Assembly: GCA_963702235.1 (NCBI GenBank)
Contig: CAVPBZ010000007.1
Coordinates: 62,001-126,000 of the forward strand
DNA from: PALSA-505 sp963702235
GTDB taxonomy: Bacteria > Actinomycetota > Actinomycetes > Streptosporangiales > Streptosporangiaceae
Reading direction: 5' to 3'
Length of the DNA: 64,000 nt
This document shows, in pieces, positions 1-7,671 of the stretch (the stretch's first letter is position 1; each line of letters starts with the position of its first letter). The translations under genes and the position numbers were made by a program. The notes under the pieces were generated by a model that saw only the letters and a list, made by a program, of their open reading frames with translations, was not told the origin of the DNA and searched no databases.

Positions 1-117
1 CAGCTCGGTCGCCTTCGCGGTGAACGCCTCGGCCTCAGCGAGGGTAACGCCATCGGCCTCTGCCTTGGCGAGCAGCTTGCGCACCCGCTCGAGCAGCGCG
101 CCAGGGGTATCTGCCAT
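1..117 (-). CDS. DUF2786-type protein, N-terminal fragment
   Basis: Reading leftward from an ATG at 117-115, 39 codons stay open to the window edge. The start reads MADTPGALLERVRKLLAKAE and continues with DGVTLAEAEAFTAKATEL. This K/R-rich helix followed by an 'EAEAxTAKAxEL' segment is typical of the N-terminus of DUF2786 proteins, which are common in actinomycetes and have no firmly known function. The gene is cut by the window, so domain content beyond residue 39 cannot be seen. The family call rests on a short stretch. Confidence 0.6.
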   Translation of the reverse strand, partial: MADTPGALLERVRKLLAKAEADGVTLAEAEAFTAKATEL

Positions 118-163
118 CACTGGTGGCCTCCCGGTTGGTGTCGTCGAATACAGTATCGAGACC

Positions 164-1222
164 CTACGCGGCCGGGAGGACAGTTTCCGGAACCGGGCGG
201 TTCTCCGTGATCCAGTCGTCGATCCGCTGCCACCAGTCGTACAGCCACTTCTCCTGGGCTTCGCGGCCGGGGGGATGCGGCACCTCGTCGGCGGGGACCC
301 GCCACCATTGTGCCCGGACCAGCTGATTGACCGGCAGGCAGCGCCAGACGTCGGCCATGCTAACGAGCCGGTCGAGGCCGGCGTGCGCCACGAAGATCAC
401 GTCGGCCTGCGGGCAGGCGGTGATGGCCGCGATCACCCCGCCCGCCCTCGGCGGCAGCAGGTTCGGCATCTCCCGGGCGCGGTCCGCGAGATCCCGGCGG
501 CCGCGCCGCTCAAGCCGCTGGATGCCGCGCCGCCACCGGCCCGGCGTCCAGTTGCCGCCCTCCGGGAAGATCACCAGGGCGCCCTGCCCGTCGAGCCCGC
601 CGGCCAGGCGCTCGATCTCCTCCACGAAGACCCCGTGGCCTGCCTGGCGGCGGGTGATGAACACGTTGGGCAGGCGGTTGGCCACGACATCCACCCCGGG
701 GTCGAGCTGCAGCGTCGCTTTCATCACCACCCGCGGCCGCCGCTCGTACACGGTGAGCAGATGGTGCACGAGCAGGACGGAGTCGCCCGGGCCCGCGTGA
801 CGGCTGAGCACGATGACCGGGCGGGTCAGCCTGGCCGCCTGCTCCTCGGCGGTGAGTTCCGGCTCAGCCACCTCGACCCGTACCCCGAACGCCGACGTGC
901 CGGCCCGGTACACCAGCGCGACGAACCACCGCAACACCGCGTAGTGCCTGCTCGCGTACGGCTCGGTGCGCAGCCGCCCGCCGAACCCGCTCGCTATCCA
1001 CAAGCCCAGGCAGGTGACGAGTGTGAGCGTCTCCGCGGTCAGCCAGAGCAGCGCGAACCACAGCAGCCGCAGCCCGCGCATCCGGCCCGGCCGCGAGTGA
1101 CCGACCAGCCCGACGAGCGCGGCGATGAGGGCCAGCAGCGGGAACAGCACGACCAGGGCAATCGCGATGACGATCGTCAGCGGCGCCAGCAGCAGCCGGC
1201 GGATCAGCCGCGGTGGGAGCAT
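164..1222 (-). CDS. 1-acylglycerol-3-phosphate O-acyltransferase-like protein (PlsC family)
   Basis: 352 residues from ATG 1222. Two hydrophobic segments occupy about residues 8-35 and 45-75, so it is probably membrane-anchored. The acyltransferase signature HX4D appears as SRHAGPGDS, followed by NVFITRRQ and the block-III motif FPEGGNW, all expected of PlsC-type glycerolipid acyltransferases. It is longer than minimal PlsC (about 240 aa) because of the membrane N-terminus. A longer open frame reaches 1642, but the ATG followed by LPPRLIRRLLL makes a natural membrane start. The patatin-like gene lies just upstream on the same strand and its likely true end (1248) leaves 25 nt, so the two may form a lipid-remodelling pair. 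The exact acyl acceptor is not predictable. Confidence 0.82.
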   Translation of the reverse strand: MLPPRLIRRLLLAPLTIVIAIALVVLFPLLALIAALVGLVGHSRPGRMRGLRLLWFALLWLTAETLTLVTCLGLWIASGFGGRLRTEPYASRHYAVLRWFVALVYRAGTSAFGVRVEVAEPELTAEEQAARLTRPVIVLSRHAGPGDSVLLVHHLLTVYERRPRVVMKATLQLDPGVDVVANRLPNVFITRRQAGHGVFVEEIERLAGGLDGQGALVIFPEGGNWTPGRWRRGIQRLERRGRRDLADRAREMPNLLPPRAGGVIAAITACPQADVIFVAHAGLDRLVSMADVWRCLPVNQLVRAQWWRVPADEVPHPPGREAQEKWLYDWWQRIDDWITENRPVPETVLPAA

Positions 1223-1311
1223 GTCCTGCCTCTTCGTCGGTGACCGGTCAGGCAAGCTCGGCGAGGTATCTCGCGGACGCCGTGTACGCGCGCTCGATGT
1301 TGTCGCTGACA

Positions 1312-2067
1312 TTAGTCTTGTTCCGGTACCGCAGCTGCGACAGAATCCGGCGGCCGCTGCGTTCCGCCGGATGGCAGCACGTGTACCTGGATGTCCGCGG
1401 GCAGCGCGGACATTTCCTCGTGGAACCGGTGCCGCCGCGCGATCTCGAAGGCGACCAGCCCCACTTCCCACAGCCGCCGCGGCGGGGCCAGCGGCCGCTC
1501 GATCCGGCCGACGTGCAGCACATAGATGGTGCGCGCACCCAGCTCGACGGCCCGGCCGACCGGGATCGAATGCACCAGCCCGCCGTCGAAGAAGTGCTCG
1601 CCGTCCACCTCCACCGGCGGCAGCAGCCCGGGCACGGCGCACGAGGCGAGCACGGCTGGCACCAGCGGGCCGCTGCTGAACCAGCGCGCGCTCGCCCGCT
1701 CGATGCTGGCCGCTACGCAGTGCAGGGGCAGCTGCAGGTCGGCGAAGTCGGCGGCCGGCAGCGCCTCCGCCAGCATGCCGCGCAGCGGCTCGATCGCGTG
1801 CAGGTGCGTGCCGGACCTGGCCAGCCTGGCCGCCCGGCCGACCACGGTGCCGCTGAACGCCCGCTGCAGGTGCGCGCCGTGCCAGAGGTCACCGAGACGT
1901 TCCGCGGCGGCGGCCGGGTCGGCGGCGACGAACGCGCCGTTGATCGCGCCCACCGAGGTGCCCACGACCACGTCGGGCACGACGCCGGCCTCCGACAGTG
2001 CCCGGAGCATGCCCACCTCGTGCGCGCCCAGCACCCCGCCGCCGCCCAGCACGAACGCCGTCTTCAC
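1312..2067 (-). CDS. Patatin-like phospholipase, C-terminus apparently frameshifted
   Basis: GTG start at 2067 follows a good Shine-Dalgarno (GAGGAGGG, 2073-2082). The protein begins VKTAFVLGGGGVLGAHE (oxyanion-hole glycine loop), carries the nucleophile elbow GTSVG near residue 38, and has the catalytic Asp in FFDGGLVHSIP, so the Ser-Asp dyad of patatin-like lipases is intact. The frame stops at 1312 with an uncharacteristic tail (PPDSVAAAVPEQD). In a neighbouring frame of the same strand the DNA reads on as RRILSQLRYRNKTNVSDN and then IERAYTASARYLAELA, ending at 1248. That is a typical end for this family. A one-base indel near 1340-1375, real or a sequence error, would explain it. The catalytic domain is unaffected. 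It is expected to hydrolyse acyl esters of lipids. Confidence 0.85.
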   Translation of the reverse strand: MKTAFVLGGGGVLGAHEVGMLRALSEAGVVPDVVVGTSVGAINGAFVAADPAAAAERLGDLWHGAHLQRAFSGTVVGRAARLARSGTHLHAIEPLRGMLAEALPAADFADLQLPLHCVAASIERASARWFSSGPLVPAVLASCAVPGLLPPVEVDGEHFFDGGLVHSIPVGRAVELGARTIYVLHVGRIERPLAPPRRLWEVGLVAFEIARRHRFHEEMSALPADIQVHVLPSGGTQRPPDSVAAAVPEQD

Positions 2068-2106
2068 CCGGTAACCCTCCTCGTCATCCCAGCCAGGGCA
2101 GGGCCC

Positions 2107-2175
2107 GTCCACGTCAGGCCCAGCCACGTCAGGGTCAAGCTACGTCAGGGCCCAGCTACGTCAGGCCCAGCCAGC
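2107..2175. repeat. Degenerate short tandem repeat (ACGTCAGGCCCAGCC)
   Basis: Upstream of the patatin-like gene the motif ACGTCAGG(G)CCCAGC occurs about four times in imperfect tandem. Just beyond it (2245-2295) a second short repeat (TCGGCCGCCGGGCTCAGC) occurs twice. No gene is visible in 2068-2292. Confidence 0.6.
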
Positions 2176-2292
2176 CAACTACCTCACACTTCGAGACGGT
2201 AACAACGTGGTAGCGGCCCGTACCCGCGGATCCCGCGCCTCAGCAGATCGGGCTCAGCTTCGGCCGCCGGGCTCAGCGTTCGGCCGCCGGGA

Positions 2293-3084
2293 TCAGAAGT
2301 CGAGGCGGTAGCAGCGCTCCTCACCGTAGGAGACGAAGCCGGCCCGGCGCAGGATCGGCGCTGAGGTCTCTACCCTGCCCTTGACCAGCGCCAGCGTCGC
2401 GTCGTGCTCCCGGGCGACCGCCATCCTGCGGGCCAGGACTGCCCGGTACCCGCCGCGGCCGCGGAACGCGGTCCGGGTCGCCGCGCCCCACAGCTGGGCC
2501 ACCCCGTCGATCCGCGTGCAGCCGCCGAAGCTGGCCGGCTGCCCGTCTACGAACGCGAGCACGTGGAAGTCGGAGAAATCCTTCAGCCCGGCCCGCACGT
2601 CGGCGAGCTGCCGCCCGATGCCGGCCTCGTCCGGCTCCTGGCCGTTGCCCCACACCTCAGCGTGCACGCGCTGCCCGGCCCGCACGCCGGCCTCGTCACG
2701 GGCGATCTCCGCCCGCACTCCGGGCGGCGGGCTGAGGTCGGGCAGGCCGCCGGTCATGTCGTAGCCGAGCACCTGGCAGGTCTCGGCGAGCGTGGCCCCC
2801 CGAGCGCGCAGCGCCGCCTCCGTGCCCGCCGGACTGGTCGCGTCCGAGACCCGCCAGTAGGCATGCGAGTGCCCCCAGTATCTGGCCTGCCCGGCGATCT
2901 CACTGACCAGCTCGGCCACCGGCCGGGCCGACCGCGACCAGAGGACCTGGACATCGAACGTGTGATAGTGCGGGGGATAGCCGACGAGCTGGTACTCGTC
3001 CGTCCGCACGTGCCGGGCGTCCGGCGGCACCCACGCCCAGTCCGCAGCGACGGACAGTATCGCGTCCGCCGTCCATCTGCTCAC
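2293..3084 (-). CDS. GNAT-family N-acetyltransferase
   Basis: 263 residues from GTG 3084, preceded by AGGAGG at 3091-3096 (6-nt spacer). The C-terminal half carries the acetyl-CoA-binding region of GNAT enzymes: FHVLAFVDGQPASFGG (beta4), then the pyrophosphate-binding segment RGRGGYRAVLARRMAVAREH, an R/Q-x-x-G-x-G/A-like loop, then RAGFVSYGEERCYRLDF. The N-terminal half (residues 1-130) is less conserved, which suits tandem or extended GNAT proteins with an inactive first lobe. The substrate is unknown. It appears monocistronic; the downstream spacer holds only short repeats. Confidence 0.8.
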   Translation of the reverse strand: MSRWTADAILSVAADWAWVPPDARHVRTDEYQLVGYPPHYHTFDVQVLWSRSARPVAELVSEIAGQARYWGHSHAYWRVSDATSPAGTEAALRARGATLAETCQVLGYDMTGGLPDLSPPPGVRAEIARDEAGVRAGQRVHAEVWGNGQEPDEAGIGRQLADVRAGLKDFSDFHVLAFVDGQPASFGGCTRIDGVAQLWGAATRTAFRGRGGYRAVLARRMAVAREHDATLALVKGRVETSAPILRRAGFVSYGEERCYRLDF

Positions 3085-3187
3085 CGCATGCCTCCTGATC
3101 GTGTTCCCTCGCTGCTCAGCAGCCCAGGCTAGCGGCCTTCCGCGACACCCCGGCCACGTGACGCCTCAGGAGCCGTGGGTGCGAATG

Positions 3188-4645
3188 TCATTCGACTTCC
3201 GGACCACCTTCGCCGCGTACTGCGGGCCGGCTGCCCGCGTGCGAGCTGCACGGCGCCGCGGCGCGCCGTGACGGCCCGGGCGACGGCGGCGGCCCGGGCG
3301 TCCCGGCCGGCCGCGTCTCCGCTGGCTCCGCTGGCTCCGGAACGTAGGCAGCGGCGGCGGCCTCAGGTGGCAGGACCCGCGCGGGGAACGCGCGGCGCGC
3401 CGCGAGCAGCAGCACCGTGCCGGCCGCGGCCAGGGCCATGCCGGTGACCGGAAGCTGGCTGAGCAGGCCGGTGTTCACCAGCACCGAGCCGGCCAGCGCC
3501 CCGCCGCCGATCCCGACCTGGAACATGACGACGTACAGCGCCGACGCCGTGTCCGCTGACTGCGGCGCGACGCGCATGACGGCGGACTGCAGGGCGACCG
3601 GCACCGCGGTGAAGGCGGCACCCCAGGCCGCCACCGCGGCCACCGTGAGGACCGCCGAGCCCGGGGCGGCCGCCGTCATGACGGCGAGGGCCCCGGTCAG
3701 CGTGACCGCGCAGCCCGCCGCGGCCAGCCGCGGCCACCGGTCGGTCGCCCACCCGGTGAGCCCGATGCCCGCGATCCCGGCCACGCCGTAGACGAGCAGC
3801 ACGGCCGAAAGCGCCAGCCCGGTCAGGCCCGCGTCCCGCTGGACGAGCACGGCAATGTAGGTGTACGGGATGAAGTGCCCGGTGACCAGGAGCACCGTGA
3901 CCGCGCAGACCGCGACCAGCGACCGGCTGCGCAGCGCCGCGGGTATCGCGGCGATCCGGGACCGCAGACCGCCGCCGGCTGTGTCAGCGGGTAGCGGGGG
4001 CAGCGTGCCGCGCAGGGCGGCGACACTGACCAGGGCGGCCGCGCCGACTACGGCGGTGGCGGCGCGCCAGCCCAGCACGTCCCCGAGCGCGGCAGCCAGC
4101 GGGGTGCCCAGGACCAGGGCCAGCGAGTTGCCGGTGAATACGATCGCCGTGGCGCGTCCGGCCCGTCCCGGTGCCGCCAGCCTGCCCGCCACCGGCGCCA
4201 GCACCGACCAGAACACTCCGTGCGCGAACGCGCACGCGACCCGGGCGGCGAGCACGACGGCGTAGTTGGGGGCTACCGCCATGACCAGCTGGGACAGCGC
4301 CAGCAGGGCGACCGACCCGACCACGACCTGGCGCCGGGGCAGCCGGCCGGTCAGCACCGTCACCGGCACCGCCATCAGCCCGGCGACGGCCGCGTAGATC
4401 GTCACGAGCAGCCCCACAGCGGCGGCCCGGACGTGCAGCCCGGCCGACAGCGGGGACAGCAGCCCGACCGGCAGCGTCTCCGCGGTCACGTACACGAACG
4501 CGGCGGTGGCCAGCGCCGCCAGCCCCGCCCCAGCCGGCCGCGGCTCCCGCACCGGGCCCAGCCGCGGGCCCGGCCGCGGGCCCGGTCGCGGAGTCGGCCG
4601 CGGGCCGTCCCCGCCTGCCTGGTCGCGGGCACTCGCAGCAGTCAT
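3188..4645 (-). CDS. MFS drug/sugar efflux transporter (DHA1, AraJ-like)
   Basis: 485 residues with about 12 hydrophobic helices between residues 40 and 425. The motif-A-like loop between TM2 and TM3 reads TGRLPRRQVVVGS, and FVYVTAETLPVGLLSPLSAGL at the first helix is typical of the DHA1/AraJ-CmlR efflux group. Both ends are low-complexity: a Pro/Arg/Gly-rich N-terminal 35 residues and a Pro/Ala-rich C-terminal 60. It is transcribed divergently from the ROK-family regulator at 4701, with a perfect palindrome 8 bp upstream of its start codon, so repression by that regulator is likely. The exported compound is unknown. Confidence 0.85.
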   Translation of the reverse strand: MTAASARDQAGGDGPRPTPRPGPRPGPRLGPVREPRPAGAGLAALATAAFVYVTAETLPVGLLSPLSAGLHVRAAAVGLLVTIYAAVAGLMAVPVTVLTGRLPRRQVVVGSVALLALSQLVMAVAPNYAVVLAARVACAFAHGVFWSVLAPVAGRLAAPGRAGRATAIVFTGNSLALVLGTPLAAALGDVLGWRAATAVVGAAALVSVAALRGTLPPLPADTAGGGLRSRIAAIPAALRSRSLVAVCAVTVLLVTGHFIPYTYIAVLVQRDAGLTGLALSAVLLVYGVAGIAGIGLTGWATDRWPRLAAAGCAVTLTGALAVMTAAAPGSAVLTVAAVAAWGAAFTAVPVALQSAVMRVAPQSADTASALYVVMFQVGIGGGALAGSVLVNTGLLSQLPVTGMALAAAGTVLLLAARRAFPARVLPPEAAAAAYVPEPAEPAETRPAGTPGPPPSPGPSRRAAAPCSSHAGSRPAVRGEGGPEVE

Positions 4646-4652
4646 CCGTCCA

Positions 4653-4679
4653 TATTATCCTCGTCAAACGAGGATAATA
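4653..4679. promoter_or_regulatory. Perfect 12-bp inverted repeat, likely ROK-regulator operator
   Basis: TATTATCCTCGT (4653-4664), spacer CAA, then the exact reverse complement (4668-4679). It is an A+T-rich island in very G+C-rich DNA, lying between the divergent MFS and ROK genes, immediately upstream of the MFS start and about 21 bp before the regulator start. Position, symmetry and uniqueness in the spacer argue for a shared operator. Confidence 0.8.
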
Positions 4680-4700
4680 AGGCGAGGAGGAGGCATAATC

Positions 4701-5939
4701 GTGCGGGAGGATGCTGCGATGAGGTCAACGTCGCGGCTGTCCGGCCAGGTGGCCGTGCTGCGGGCCGTGCACGCCCGGCCGGGCATCACCCGTGCGTCGG
4801 TGGCCCGCGAGCTGGGGATGCCGAGCGGCTTCGCCGCCGAGACGACCGCCCGGCTGGCCTCGCTGGAACTGCTGACCGAGCGCCCCGCCCCTCCTACCGG
4901 CAGCCGTGGCCGCCCGACGACCGCCTTGTACCCGCACCCGGACGGGCCGCTGGTGGCCGTCGCCGCCATCGCCCACGAAACCTGGCAGGTGGCGGCGGTA
5001 CAGCTGGGCGGGGGCACGGTCGAGGTCACCGCCCGCCCGCACGACCGGGACGAGGCGAAGGTCCTGCCCGCGGTGTCCGCCGCGCTCGCCGCCGTCGGCC
5101 GGCGCTACCGCGACCGGATCGGGGCGGTCGCCGTCGCCGTGCCCGGCACCGTGGCCGCCGGCAGGCTGCTCAACGCCCCGAACCTCGGCTGGCACGAGGT
5201 GGACCTCACGGCGCTGTGGTCACCCGCCCCGCCGGACCGCGCACCCGACCGCGCACCGGACCGCGCACCCGACCGCGCGCCGGACCGCCCGCTCCTGATC
5301 GGGAACGACGCCACGTTCGCCGCGATCGCCGAGGCCCGCCGCGGCGCCGCGGCCGGGGCCGGCACCGCCGTCCACATCTACCTGGACGCGGGCATCGGCG
5401 GCGCGGTCATCGAGGGCGATCGCGCCCTGCTCGGGGCCAGCGGAATGGCCGGCGAGTTCGGCCACATGCCGTTCGGCGACCCGGCGCTGCGCTGCCGGTG
5501 CGGCGCGCTGGGCTGCTGGAACACCAGCCTCGACGGCCACGGGATCGCCCGGGCGCTGGGCCAGCCCGCCCCCGGCGACGAGGTCAGCTACACCCGCCGC
5601 GTCCTGGCCGCGGCCCGGGCCGGCCAGCCCGCCGAACTGGCGGCGATGCAGGCCGTCGCCCGCTCCCTCGGCCGGGGGACGGCAGGCCTGGTCAACGCGT
5701 TCGATCCCGACGTGGTGACGATCGGCGGGCTGGGCCGCGACCTGCTCGAGGTGGCCGGCGAGCACGTCACCCCCGCCTACCACGACGGGCTCATGCGGTT
5801 CCGCGCGTCACCGCCCGCGCTGCTCGCGGCCCGGTTCGGCGACGAAGCTCCCCGCACCGGCGCCGCCGAGGACGCGTTCGCCGCCGTGCTCACCGACGAC
5901 GGCCTCCGCGCCTGGACGGACCGGTCACGCGCCGGCTGA
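4701..5939 (+). CDS. ROK-family transcriptional regulator
   Basis: 412 residues from GTG 4701, preceded by GAGGAGGAGG (4684-4693). An N-terminal winged HTH (about residues 12-70, RASVARELGMPSGFAAETTA) is joined to a ROK sugar-kinase-like fold: IGNDATFAAIAEARRG, DAGIGGAVIEGDRALLG, the ExGH motif GEFGHM, and a zinc-type cluster CRCGALGCWN. In most ROK proteins the last Cys is followed by a Glu two residues on; here it is Asn-Thr. An in-frame PDRA repeat (5232-5288) interrupts the region before the Asn-Asp motif. Other ROK regulators respond to sugars or sugar phosphates, so a carbohydrate effector is likely. The divergent MFS exporter is the obvious target. Confidence 0.85.
   Translation: MREDAAMRSTSRLSGQVAVLRAVHARPGITRASVARELGMPSGFAAETTARLASLELLTERPAPPTGSRGRPTTALYPHPDGPLVAVAAIAHETWQVAAVQLGGGTVEVTARPHDRDEAKVLPAVSAALAAVGRRYRDRIGAVAVAVPGTVAAGRLLNAPNLGWHEVDLTALWSPAPPDRAPDRAPDRAPDRAPDRPLLIGNDATFAAIAEARRGAAAGAGTAVHIYLDAGIGGAVIEGDRALLGASGMAGEFGHMPFGDPALRCRCGALGCWNTSLDGHGIARALGQPAPGDEVSYTRRVLAAARAGQPAELAAMQAVARSLGRGTAGLVNAFDPDVVTIGGLGRDLLEVAGEHVTPAYHDGLMRFRASPPALLAARFGDEAPRTGAAEDAFAAVLTDDGLRAWTDRSRAG
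5232..5288 (+). repeat. In-frame 12-bp tandem repeat encoding PDRA units
   Basis: Five copies of PDR(A) (ccggaccgcgca / cccgaccgcgca variants) lie inside the ROK regulator, where homologues usually have a short loop. It looks like slippage-generated expansion of a linker between the beta-strand 'WSP' and the 'LLIGND' motif. Confidence 0.8.
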
Positions 5940-6003
5940 AAGCGTGCCGCGCTCAGGTGACCCCCGGTGGGACCGCGCGCCGGCCGCCGCATAGCGTTCG
6001 GAT

Positions 6004-6927
6004 ATGTCCCACAGCTGGCCGCAGGCGGCCACCTACGAGCAGTGGCAGCCAACCTGCGACACGCTGCATGCGCACACCCAGGTGCTGGGCAAGCTGGCGG
6101 CCCGGCTGGCCCCGCCTGAGCCAGAGCTCCAGCACGCGGCGCTGCGGCTGACCGCGCGCGGCTGGGAGACGGCCCCGCTGCCGGCCCCCGATGGCTCCGG
6201 GGCCCTGGTCGTCGCGCTCGACCTGCACCGGCACGAGGCGGTGGCCGAGCACAGCGGCGGCCGGACCGAGCGGGTCGCGCTCGCCCCCGGCCGGCCGGTC
6301 GCCGAGGTCACCCGCGAGGTGCTGGCCGCGGTGCGCAGCCTCGGCGGCCCGGTCGAGATCGACCCGGCACCGCAGGAAGTGCCGTGGAGCGTGCCGCTGG
6401 ACGAGGACTACGAGCACGCGAGCTACGACCCCGACCAGGTGGCCGGCTACTTCGCCACCGCGACCGAGGCGGCGCTCGTGCTCGCGGCGTTCCGTGCCCC
6501 GTACCGCGGCCGGTCCACGCCGGTCAACGCGTGGTGGGGGTCGTTCGACCTGGCGGTGAACCTGTTCTCCGGCCGTCCGGCGGATCCGCCCTCGGCCGAC
6601 TTCATCATGCGCAACGCGATGGATGCGCAGGAGACCGCGGTCGGCTGGTGGCCGGGCGACGCGCGGTACCCGAAGGCGGCGTTCTACGCGTACGCGCACC
6701 CGGCGCCGGAGGACTTCGGCCGCGCGTCGCTGTCCCCGCCGGGCGCGCGCTGGGACGGCAACCTGGGGGAGTACATCCTGGACTGGGACGAGGCCGCCGC
6801 CCAGCCGGACCCCCGCGCCGCGGCGCTGGAGTTCGCCCGGTCGGCGTTCCGGCACGCCTGCGCGGTGTGCGCGTGGGACCCGGCGCTGGCCGCGAGCGCC
6901 GAGGGCAGCCCGCCGCCCGTGCACTGA
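6004..6927 (+). CDS. DUF5996 family protein
   Basis: 307 residues. The N-terminus (SWPQAATYEQWQPTCDTLH, then QVLGKLAARLAPPEPELQHA, then LRLTARGWETAPLP) and the central NAWWGSFDLAVNLFSGR and YAYAHPAPEDF segments match the DUF5996 pattern of soluble actinobacterial proteins, whose activity is unknown. The ATG at 6004 lies 7 nt after TAGCGT (5992-5997), a possible -10 box, and no ribosome-binding site is visible, so the mRNA may be leaderless. Its 3' end faces the AmiS/UreI gene across a strong terminator hairpin. Confidence 0.75.
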   Translation: MSHSWPQAATYEQWQPTCDTLHAHTQVLGKLAARLAPPEPELQHAALRLTARGWETAPLPAPDGSGALVVALDLHRHEAVAEHSGGRTERVALAPGRPVAEVTREVLAAVRSLGGPVEIDPAPQEVPWSVPLDEDYEHASYDPDQVAGYFATATEAALVLAAFRAPYRGRSTPVNAWWGSFDLAVNLFSGRPADPPSADFIMRNAMDAQETAVGWWPGDARYPKAAFYAYAHPAPEDFGRASLSPPGARWDGNLGEYILDWDEAAAQPDPRAAALEFARSAFRHACAVCAWDPALAASAEGSPPPVH

Positions 6928-6970
6928 CCAGCCCGCCAGCCCCGCGAACCCCACCCACCCCGCGAACCCG

Positions 6971-7006
6971 CCAGCCCCGCGCGCCGCAGGCAGCGCGCGG
7001 GGCTGG
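6971..7006. terminator. Bidirectional hairpin between convergent genes
   Basis: CCAGCCCCGCGCGC (6971-6984), 8-nt loop, perfect complement 6993-7006. It lies in the short space between the convergent DUF5996 and AmiS/UreI genes and can serve both strands. There is no U-tract, as is common in actinomycetes. Confidence 0.8.
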
Positions 7007-7023
7007 TCAAGAGGCAGGCCGCG

Positions 7024-7662
7024 TCAGGACACCGAGACCGGAACCTCAGCCTCGGCCCGGTCAGGCGCGCTCACCGGCGTGACCAGGCTCCGCCGGGCGA
7101 GCGGCACTAGCGCGACCGCCGTCGCCGCGATGACCAGCAGCACCAGCCAGGTGTGCACGTGCCCCCACTCGCCGAGCAGCAGCAGGTAGCCGGGAATCGT
7201 GCAGGTGGTAAACGACAGGATCAGCGTCAGCCACCCGGTCAGCGTCGTGAGCCGGGTCTGGCCCAGCCCGAGCACCACCCAGAACAGGCCCCACAGCACC
7301 GCCCACTGCAGCCACAGCAGGCCGATCGTCGGGTCGTGGAACTTGACGATGTTGGTGATGCCGAAGGCCGCGGCCATCAGCGCCACCCAGGCCGAGTACC
7401 AGCCCAGCCCGGCCGGCTCGTGCCCGGCCAGGTTGCTGATCCCCACGTACAGGTAGGTGAACCCGAACAAGAAGATCCCGGAGTCCAGCAGGATGTCATC
7501 CGTCGTCGGCGCGGTCGCGATCAGGTAGAACGGGATCGCCACCTGCAGCGCGCCGACGAACAGGTTGAAGACGGCCGCTCCCTTGCCGTCGATCTTGCCC
7601 AGCAGGAGCAGCCCGTTGACGAACAGCACCGCCCCGACGAACATCAGTCCCACATCAGACAT
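7024..7662 (-). CDS. AmiS/UreI family transporter (urea/amide channel type)
   Basis: 212 residues, about six or seven TM helices (MFVGAVLFVNGLLLLGKID, FYLIATAPT and others). The sequence GLLLLGKIDGKGAAVFNLFVGALQ, followed later by GIFLFGFTYLYVGISNLAG, is the AmiS/UreI signature. Known members conduct urea or short-chain amides, including a proton-gated urea channel. Its start codon is 9 nt after the stop of the DszC-like monooxygenase, with the ribosome-binding site directly behind that stop, so it is translationally linked to the organosulfur genes rather than to an amidase or urease, none of which is in this window. It may pass a small neutral solute used by the cluster (inference). Confidence 0.88.
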   Translation of the reverse strand: MSDVGLMFVGAVLFVNGLLLLGKIDGKGAAVFNLFVGALQVAIPFYLIATAPTTDDILLDSGIFLFGFTYLYVGISNLAGHEPAGLGWYSAWVALMAAAFGITNIVKFHDPTIGLLWLQWAVLWGLFWVVLGLGQTRLTTLTGWLTLILSFTTCTIPGYLLLLGEWGHVHTWLVLLVIAATAVALVPLARRSLVTPVSAPDRAEAEVPVSVS

Positions 7663-7671
7663 CGGATCCTC

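Noticed and set aside
20..1243. 407-codon plus-strand ORF opposite the PlsC-like gene
   Set aside because: Arg/Pro/His-rich shadow typical of high-GC DNA. The minus frame has clear acyltransferase motifs.
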